Of a stretch of 64,000 bases of DNA, positions 58,763 through 64,000 are shown in pieces (position 1 is the stretch's first letter; each line of letters starts with the position of its first letter). Source of the DNA: Paraburkholderia polaris. Lineage in GTDB: Bacteria; Pseudomonadota; Gammaproteobacteria; Burkholderiales; Burkholderiaceae. A program made the position numbers and the translations under genes. The notes under the pieces are model-generated. The model searched no databases and had not been told where the DNA came from. It saw only the letters and a list, made by a program, of their open reading frames with translations. The DNA is taken from positions 62,001-126,000 of the forward strand of contig NZ_JABBGJ010000029.1 of assembly GCF_012927345.1 (NCBI RefSeq). Direction: 5' to 3'.

Positions 58763-59179
58763 TCAGGCGGCCACTGCGCGCGGCGCCTTCGCACCGCTCA
58801 GCGCCAGCGCGCCGCCGCCGAGCAGCGACTGCACCGCCAAGGTCACCGCCCAGAAGGCCGGATATTCCCAGCCGCCGTTCGGCGACGCGAACCCCCAGCC
58901 GTTATGCAAATGCGCCGACATCGCGCCGAGCATGAACGGCAGCAGGACTAGTGCGACCCAGCGGACCTGCACGCCGAGCAGCAACGCGATACCGCCGACC
59001 AATTCGACAAACGCCGTGACATAGCCGAGCCAACCCGGCAAGCCGAGCGAGACGAAAAACTGCGCAGTGCCCGGCAGCGTGAAAACGAAGATCTTCTGCA
59101 GGCTGTGCGCGAGATAAAGGACGCCCAAGGCCAGGCGAAGGATTAAGGCGGCCGCATCGGCCGAGCGGTTCGAGTTCAT
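58763..59179 (-). CDS. DoxX family membrane protein
   Basis: A 138-residue inner-membrane protein with four helices (about 10-30, 50-70, 75-95, 105-130). The DoxX pattern is seen as LILRLALGVLYLAHSLQKIF, FFVSLGLPGWLGYVTAFVEL, GGIALLLGVQVRWVALVL and GWGFASPNGGWEYPAF. Bacterial DoxX proteins are linked to redox stress and sulfur oxidation, but the biochemistry here is unknown. AAAGGA precedes the ATG. It stands alone between an octanucleotide repeat and cobQ. Confidence 0.88.
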   Translation of the reverse strand: MNSNRSADAAALILRLALGVLYLAHSLQKIFVFTLPGTAQFFVSLGLPGWLGYVTAFVELVGGIALLLGVQVRWVALVLLPFMLGAMSAHLHNGWGFASPNGGWEYPAFWAVTLAVQSLLGGGALALSGAKAPRAVAA

Positions 59180-59320
59180 GACGAGTCCTTTAGAAGAGTG
59201 ACGACCTGCATCGGCCGTCGATGTGAGGACTGTATTCGAACCATATAAGACGAAAAACTGCCTTTTACGCTTTGATTATTTCCCAATCGGATTTAATCCC
59301 CGCCACCCGGTCGATCTTCG

Positions 59321-60835
59321 TCAGCCAATTGCAGCAAAAAGCTTCGTGAGATCAAGGTGCTCGGCGAGCGTGTCGGCCAGACGATCCAGCGAAGCCTCAC
59401 GCAACGCCGGGTAGTCGATTTTCTCGGCGTCGCTCAACCCCGCCCACACGAGCAGGGCGGCGCACGCGGCCGGCGTGTCGAACAGACCGTGCACGTAGGT
59501 GGCGAGGATCTGGCCATCGGCCGAAATCGCGCCGTCGGGATGAGCGTCTTCCACGCTGCCTAATTGCAGCGCGGGCGAGTTCAGCGCCGGACCGTGCGTC
59601 TCGCCCATGTGAATCTCGTAACCGGCAACCTCCGGCAAACCAGGCAATGCGAGACGCCCTGTCACGTTCTTAAGCGTTTTTTCGCGCGTCAGCACCGTCG
59701 AGTAATCGAGCCAGCCGAGGCCCGCGCTCGTTCCGGGCGCGCCTTCCACACCGTGCGGGTCGGCCACTTCGCGTCCGAGCATCTGCATGCCGCCGCAAAT
59801 CCCGATGACGCGGCCGCCGTAGCGTAAATGCCGTTGCAGCACCGCATCCCAGCCTTGCGCACGCAGAAAGGCCAGATCGCCCGGTACATTCTTGGAGCCC
59901 GGCAAGATGATCAGATCGGCCGGCGGAGGCGGCGTGCCGCTTCGCACATAATGAAAATCGACCTGCGGATGCGCGCGCAGCGCGTCGAAATCGGTGTGAT
60001 TGCTGATGTGCGGCAACACCGGCACGACCACCCGCAACATCCGGCCGGCATCGCCGCTTTGCGCGGCGCGCAGTTCGGGTGGCAGCATGTCTTCGGCGTC
60101 GAGCGTCAGACCGTGCAGGTAGGGCACCACGCCAAGCACCGGCTTGCCGGTCTTGGCTTCGAGCCAGTCGAGCCCGGGCTTGAGCAAGCTGACGTCGCCG
60201 CGAAAGCGGTTGATGATGAAGCCGCGCACACGCGCCTGCTCGCTTTCCGACAGACACGCGAGCGTACCGGTCAAATGCGCGAACACCCCACCACGGTCGA
60301 TGTCGGCCACCAGCACGACCGGACAGTCGACCGCTTCGGCGAAACCCATATTGGCAATATCGCGGTCGCGCAGATTGATCTCGGCGGGACTCCCCGCGCC
60401 TTCGACAAAAATCGTGTCGTATGCCGCTTGCAGACGCGCATAAGATTCCAGCACTGCCTCGAAAGCGACCGGCTTGTAATCGTGATACGCACGGGCATCG
60501 AGATTCATGCGCGCCTTGCCGTGGATGATCACTTGCGCGCCGCGGTCGCTCGTCGGCTTGAGCAGCACGGGGTTCAGGTCGGTATGCGCGGCGATGCCCG
60601 CAGCCACTGCCTGCAAGGCCTGCGCGCGGCCGATCTCGCCGCCGTCGACCGTCACCGCGCTATTGAGCGCCATGTTCTGCGGCTTGAACGGCGCGACCCG
60701 CACGCCGGCGCGGCGCGCCAGCCGGCACAAACCCGCGACGAGCGTGCTCTTGCCCGCATCGGACGTGGTGCCCTGAATCATCAGCGTGCCGCGCGGCACA
60801 GGTACGGCGTCATGCAGGTTCGAAGTGGTGGTCAC
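59321..60835 (-). CDS. cobQ: Adenosylcobyric acid synthase
   Basis: Amidates four side chains of adenosylcobyrinic acid diamide using glutamine and ATP. The 504-residue protein has the N-terminal synthetase domain with GTTSDAGKST (22-31), and a class I glutamine amidotransferase domain with Cys347 in GICGGMQM and a late His in ATYVHGLFD. The GTG start fits family length and leads into MTTTSNLHD; a TTG 21 codons upstream is possible but overlaps a hydrophobic small frame. It diverges from cobU-cbiB-cobC-btuF, with which it completes the late B12 pathway. Confidence 0.93.
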   Translation of the reverse strand: MTTTSNLHDAVPVPRGTLMIQGTTSDAGKSTLVAGLCRLARRAGVRVAPFKPQNMALNSAVTVDGGEIGRAQALQAVAAGIAAHTDLNPVLLKPTSDRGAQVIIHGKARMNLDARAYHDYKPVAFEAVLESYARLQAAYDTIFVEGAGSPAEINLRDRDIANMGFAEAVDCPVVLVADIDRGGVFAHLTGTLACLSESEQARVRGFIINRFRGDVSLLKPGLDWLEAKTGKPVLGVVPYLHGLTLDAEDMLPPELRAAQSGDAGRMLRVVVPVLPHISNHTDFDALRAHPQVDFHYVRSGTPPPPADLIILPGSKNVPGDLAFLRAQGWDAVLQRHLRYGGRVIGICGGMQMLGREVADPHGVEGAPGTSAGLGWLDYSTVLTREKTLKNVTGRLALPGLPEVAGYEIHMGETHGPALNSPALQLGSVEDAHPDGAISADGQILATYVHGLFDTPAACAALLVWAGLSDAEKIDYPALREASLDRLADTLAEHLDLTKLFAAIG

Positions 60836-60965
60836 GGAATGTCGGGCTCGGCGGTGAATAGGCGGTGAAGCGGCAAAGAAGCAGCCACGAAGCGGCAACG
60901 ATAATGCCGTACGCGATGGCGCAGTACAGCAACGAAGGGACCACGCGGCGATTTGAACGCGGCAT
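60810..60965 (-). CDS. Possible small membrane protein upstream of cobQ, 51 residues
   Basis: A short open frame with one strongly hydrophobic helix (residues 11-30, LLYCAIAYGIIVAASWLLLC) after a basic start MPRSNRRVVPS, typical of a real small membrane protein. Its stop lies 26 bases inside cobQ, in another frame, which could couple the two. The ribosome-binding site is only GGGA. It could be chance in this GC-rich DNA; conservation next to cobQ in relatives would decide. Confidence 0.35.
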   Translation of the reverse strand: MPRSNRRVVPSLLYCAIAYGIIVAASWLLLCRFTAYSPPSPTFRDHHFEPA

Positions 60966-60998
60966 TATCCCATCGTGCCGGCACGTGCTGCACGCCGG

Positions 60999-61004
60999 TA
61001 CAAT
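60999..61004 (+). promoter_or_regulatory. -10 box of cobU, implying a leaderless transcript
   Basis: TACAAT ends six bases before the cobU ATG. If used, the transcript would start at or next to the ATG. No good -35 is seen at 17 bp, and no Shine-Dalgarno sequence is present, which fits leaderless translation. Confidence 0.45.
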
Positions 61005-61010
61005 CACGCG

Positions 61011-61565
61011 ATGATTCCCCGCGACCTCACCTTCGTTCTCGGCGGCGCCCGTTCGGGCAAGAGCGTGCACGCCGAACAACTGGCGAACGGCAGCGCCCTC
61101 CCCGTCACATACATCGCCACCGCGCGCGTCGCTGACGACGCCGAATTCAGCGCGCGTATCGCGCATCATCGCGAGCGGCGTCCGGCGCATTGGCAGTTGC
61201 ACGAAGCGGGCGTCGATCTCGCCGGCGCCGTGACGCAAATAGACGCGCCCGACCACTGCATCCTGATCGACTGCCTGACGCTGTGGCTCGCCAACCTGCT
61301 GTGCCCACCCGACGGCGACGGCTTGCCGGTCGATCAATATCACGCGCACTTTGCTGCTCTGGAAGCGGCGCTCATCAACGCCAAAGGCAAGATCATCGTG
61401 GTCAGCAATGAAATCGGCTTGGGCGTCGTGCCGCTCGGCGCAGAAACGCGCCTCTATGTCGACGAACTGGGGCGGCTCAATCAGCGCATCGCCGCGTTGA
61501 GCACCCGGGTCACGATGATGGTGGCGGGCTTGCCGCTCGCCTTGAAAACAGCGGGCAGCGCGTGA
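61011..61565 (+). CDS. cobU: Adenosylcobinamide kinase / phosphate guanylyltransferase
   Basis: Phosphorylates adenosylcobinamide and then adds GMP, preparing the nucleotide loop of B12. In the 184 residues the P-loop is GGARSGKS near the N-terminus (FVLGGARSGKSVHAEQL), with TYIATARVAD, HHRERRPAHW (catalytic His) and LIDCLTLWLANLL following. Length matches the family (181 in Salmonella). The start at MIPRDLTF fits; a frame 12 codons earlier is open. cbiB overlaps its stop in TGATG, so these are coupled. Confidence 0.95.
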   Translation: MIPRDLTFVLGGARSGKSVHAEQLANGSALPVTYIATARVADDAEFSARIAHHRERRPAHWQLHEAGVDLAGAVTQIDAPDHCILIDCLTLWLANLLCPPDGDGLPVDQYHAHFAALEAALINAKGKIIVVSNEIGLGVVPLGAETRLYVDELGRLNQRIAALSTRVTMMVAGLPLALKTAGSA

Positions 61566-62500
61566 TGCTGTCGCTTCCTCTGGTCGTCACGCTGGCCACG
61601 GCGGGCGTCGCCATCGACCGTTGGCTCGGTGAGCCGCGCACCGCGCATCCGCTGGTCGGCTTCGGCAAATGGGCGATGCGCCTCGAAACGCGCTACAACA
61701 CCGGCCGGCGCTTGCGGCTCAAGGGGCTGCTCGCGTGGTCGCTGGCGGTCATGCCACCGGTGCTGATCGCCTGGTGGCTCGTCGCCGTGCTGCCGTTTTT
61801 TGCGGCCTGCGCGGTACATGTCGTGTTGCTGTGGTTCGCCCTCGGCGCACGCAGTCTGCACGATCACATTGCGCCGATCGCAGACGCATTAGCGCGACGC
61901 GATCTGGCGCAAGCGCGTCTCTTGACCTCGCGCATCGTGTCGCGCGAAACCGCTCATGCCGACGAAGCGGCGCTGTCACGCGCCGCCGTCGAATCGGCAC
62001 TCGAAAATGGCAACGACGCGATCTTCGGCGCGCTGTTCTGGTTCGCGATCGCGGGCGGTCCGGGCGCGCTGGGGTTTCGTCTGGCCAATACGCTCGACGC
62101 CATGTGGGGCTACCGCACGCCGCGCTATTTGCGCTTCGGCTGGGCCGCCGCGCGCATCGACGATGTGCTCAACTGGATTCCCGCGCGCCTCACCGCGGCA
62201 AGCTATGCCTTACTCGGCGACACGCGCACCGCGCTGCGTTGCTGGCGCGAACAGGCGCCACGTTGGGACAGTCCGAACGCCGGGCCGGTCATGGCGTCAG
62301 GCGCGGGCAGTCTGAACGTCTTGATCGGCGGCCCTGCGATGTATCACGGTGCGCTGGAACACAGGCCGACGTTAGGTTTCGGACACCCCGCGAAGGCCAC
62401 GCATGTCACGGCGGCGTTGATGCTGGTCGAACGGACGGTCATTCTCTGGCTGGCGGTACTGATCGTGCTGGCATTGTTGAGCGTGCCCTTTCATGGTTGA
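61565..62500 (+). CDS. cbiB: Adenosylcobinamide-phosphate synthase
   Basis: Membrane enzyme that attaches aminopropanol phosphate to adenosylcobyric acid. The 311-residue protein has about four to five helices. Family blocks are DRWLGEPRTAHPLVGFG (N-terminal), RIVSRETAHADEAALSRAAVESALENGNDAIFG split as IVSRETAHAD and VESALENGNDAIFG, and NAGPVMASGAGSLNV. ATG at the TGATG overlap with cobU was preferred to a GTG one codon earlier. cobC starts eight bases before its end. Called cobD in aerobic-pathway naming. Confidence 0.93.
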   Translation: MLSLPLVVTLATAGVAIDRWLGEPRTAHPLVGFGKWAMRLETRYNTGRRLRLKGLLAWSLAVMPPVLIAWWLVAVLPFFAACAVHVVLLWFALGARSLHDHIAPIADALARRDLAQARLLTSRIVSRETAHADEAALSRAAVESALENGNDAIFGALFWFAIAGGPGALGFRLANTLDAMWGYRTPRYLRFGWAAARIDDVLNWIPARLTAASYALLGDTRTALRCWREQAPRWDSPNAGPVMASGAGSLNVLIGGPAMYHGALEHRPTLGFGHPAKATHVTAALMLVERTVILWLAVLIVLALLSVPFHG

Positions 62501-63530
62501 TCGAATGGCGGATCACAAAGCCGGTACCGGCACCACGCTCAACGCCGTGGTCCACGGCGGCAATCTGCACGAAGCGGCTGAGCGTTACGGCATTCCGTAC
62601 GCGCAATGGCTCGACCTGTCGACGGGTATCAATCCGCATGGCTACCCGGTGCCGCCGGTTCCCGCCGATGCCTGGCGCCGACTGCCCGACGAAGGCGACG
62701 GTTTTGCCGCCTGCGCGGCGCGTTACTATGGCGCGCCCGATGCCGCGCATGTGCTCCCCGTAGCAGGAAGCCAGGCGGCGATTCGCGCGCTGCCTTCGCT
62801 GCTGCCATGTGCCCAGGTTGGCATCGCGCCGCTCACGTACAGCGAATATGCGCCCGCATTCGAGCGGGCAGGACACGAAGTCATACCACTGGATGTATCC
62901 TGGGATACCTTGCCCGACGCGCTCACACACGTGGTCGTCGTGAATCCTAACAATCCGACCGCGGAGCATCTGAGTGCCGGCAAGCTGCTACACTGGCATG
63001 CGCAACTTGCCGCGCGCGGTGGCACGTTGCTGATCGACGAGGCTTTCGCCGATACCATGCCTTCGGCGTCTCTCGCGGCAAGCACCCATCGCGATGGGTT
63101 GATCGTGTTACGTTCACCGGGGAAATTCTTTGGGCTCGCCGGCGTGCGCGCCGGTTTCGTACTCGGTGCGCCAGCTTTGCTCGACGCTTTGCGTCGTACG
63201 CTCGGGGCGTGGACTGTCAGCGGCCCGGCTCGCCACGCCGTCAAAGCCGCGTTCGAAGACGAATTATGGCAACAGCGGATGCGCACGCGGCTCGATGCCG
63301 AAAGCGCCCGTCTGGTGAGTCTGTTGCATGCACAAGGTCTCCCAACACACAGCACGCCGCTCTTCGCGTGGACCGACGATGCGCGCGCCGCCGCCCTGCA
63401 TGAAGCATTGGCACGGCGTGGCGTGTGGACACGCCTCTTCACGGCATCGGGCAGTGTGCGTTTCGGGCTGCCTGCGAGCGATACGGAATGGACGCGCTTC
63501 GAAGAGAGTTTGCGCGAGGCTGTTCGATGA
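62493..63530 (+). CDS. cobC: Threonine-phosphate decarboxylase
   Basis: PLP enzyme that makes aminopropanol phosphate for CbiB from threonine phosphate. The 345-residue protein is an aminotransferase-fold member: VHGGNLHEAAERYG at the start, LSTGINPHGYP, VVVVNPNNPT, LLIDEAFAD and the PLP lysine in RSPGKFFGLAGVRAGF. It corresponds to CobD of Salmonella (364) and CobC of P. denitrificans. Overlaps cbiB by 8 bases and btuF in ATGA, so all are in one operon. An alternative start is the Met at codon 5. Confidence 0.93.
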   Translation: MVDRMADHKAGTGTTLNAVVHGGNLHEAAERYGIPYAQWLDLSTGINPHGYPVPPVPADAWRRLPDEGDGFAACAARYYGAPDAAHVLPVAGSQAAIRALPSLLPCAQVGIAPLTYSEYAPAFERAGHEVIPLDVSWDTLPDALTHVVVVNPNNPTAEHLSAGKLLHWHAQLAARGGTLLIDEAFADTMPSASLAASTHRDGLIVLRSPGKFFGLAGVRAGFVLGAPALLDALRRTLGAWTVSGPARHAVKAAFEDELWQQRMRTRLDAESARLVSLLHAQGLPTHSTPLFAWTDDARAAALHEALARRGVWTRLFTASGSVRFGLPASDTEWTRFEESLREAVR

Positions 63531-64000
63531 CTCGACGCCTACGTTTCGCCGTCGCCGCGGCACTTTGTGCGAGCACACTGCACGCGCATGCCGCAATCAC
63601 CGTCACCGACGACACCGGCGCAACGGTCACCCTGCCTGCGCCCGCACAGCGCGTCGTCAGTCTCGCGCCGCATGTCACCGAGCTGCTGTATGCCGCGGGC
63701 GGTGGCGCGAAACTGGTCGGCGCCGTGTCCTACAGCGACTATCCGCCCGAAGCAAAGCAACTGCCGCGCGTTGGCGACAACAAGGCGCTCGACCTCGAAC
63801 GGATCGTCGCGTTGAAGCCCGATCTGATCGTCGTATGGCGGCATGGCAATGCACAGCGCCAACTTGATCGCCTTCGTGAAATGCATGTGCCGCTGTTCTT
63901 CAGCGAGCCGCATCATCTCGACGATATCGCCGTGTCGCTGACGAAGCTCGGGCAATTGCTCGGCACCTCACCGACCGCAGATGCAACTGCGGCGGCATAC
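63527..64000 (+). CDS. btuF: Vitamin B12 (cobalamin)-binding periplasmic protein BtuF, cut by window edge
   Basis: The first 158 codons of a substrate-binding protein running off the window. A signal peptide (MTRRLRFAVAAALCASTLHAHA) precedes the fold of type III binding proteins: ITVTDDTGATVTLP, RVVSLAPHVTELLYAAGG, VGAVSYSDYPPEAK and ALKPDLIVVWRHGN, which are the blocks of BtuF. Its ATG overlaps the cobC stop in ATGA. BtuF delivers cobalamin or cobinamide to BtuCD, so the operon combines salvage uptake with nucleotide-loop assembly. BtuC and BtuD would be expected downstream. Confidence 0.9.
   Translation, partial: MTRRLRFAVAAALCASTLHAHAAITVTDDTGATVTLPAPAQRVVSLAPHVTELLYAAGGGAKLVGAVSYSDYPPEAKQLPRVGDNKALDLERIVALKPDLIVVWRHGNAQRQLDRLREMHVPLFFSEPHHLDDIAVSLTKLGQLLGTSPTADATAAAY

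Noticed and set aside
57841..58794. N-terminal extension of the parA-like gene to 530 residues
   Set aside because: The extension reads through the thioesterase gene, its terminator and the octanucleotide repeat on the opposite strand. ParA proteins begin at the P-loop strand, and GGGAG precedes that ATG.
60836..61010. Cobalamin riboswitch between cobQ and cobU
   Set aside because: No B12-box sequence is visible on either strand in this 175-base gap, which is also too short for a full element with both starts.
1..64000. CRISPR arrays, rRNA operons, insertion sequences or prophage
   Set aside because: No regularly spaced repeats, no rRNA sequence, no transposase or integrase and no phage structural genes were seen on either strand.

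Overview
The window is GC-rich, densely coded chromosomal DNA from a betaproteobacterium of the order Burkholderiales, most like Paraburkholderia or Burkholderia. This rests on several gene neighbourhoods and fusions: a fused glucokinase-HexR protein downstream of zwf and pgl, a DUF3460-scpA-panC-panD run, tamA-tamB, and protein sequences close to what I know from that group. There is no rRNA, CRISPR array, insertion sequence or prophage. One tRNA gene, tRNA-Ser(CGA), lies directly downstream of serS.

Layout. 1-11.4 kb: the 5' end of minC, a GNAT acetyltransferase and a type I methionine aminopeptidase on the minus strand; then a ferritin-like Tat lipoprotein, an Nramp metal transporter and a lipoprotein esterase on the plus strand; then a minus-strand operon for modified membrane fatty acids (FAD oxidoreductase, DUF1365, Cfa, chalcone-isomerase-like protein); then small accessory genes, including a 116-residue protein behind a structured leader, a small lipoprotein and a 48-residue membrane peptide. 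11.4-24.4 kb: the housekeeping order serS-rarA-lolA-ftsK-trxB also known from E. coli, here split between rarA and lolA by an NCS1 transporter, a ureohydrolase, a LysR regulator and the wreck of a DUF418 gene. 24.4-28 kb: Smr and TRIC-like proteins, an orphan gene, a GST and a second LysR.

28-37.5 kb: a glucose uptake and catabolism locus. A gtsABCD-type ABC transporter is divergent from zwf-pgl-glk/hexR. A 19-bp palindrome matching the HexR operator covers the -10 box of zwf, so the HexR domain made at the end of this operon probably represses its own promoter. 37.6-47.8 kb: a bestrophin-like channel, a DUF1311 protein, an Orn/Lys/Arg decarboxylase, dcd, a SodC-like lipoprotein that has lost most metal ligands, apbC, an OmpA-like lipoprotein and metG.

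47.9-58.5 kb: tamB and tamA, DUF3460, scpA, panC, panD, an orphan ParA and a hotdog thioesterase. 58.5-64 kb: an octanucleotide tandem repeat, a DoxX protein and the late cobalamin genes cobQ (minus) against cobU-cbiB-cobC-btuF (plus), with btuF cut by the window end.

Most of the window is ordinary core genome. The parts most worth a second look are the HexR operator, the structured leader near 10.0 kb, the SodC-like protein with lost ligands, the GGGCTTTT repeat, the broken synteny with its DUF418 remnant, and several small genes that a length cutoff would miss.
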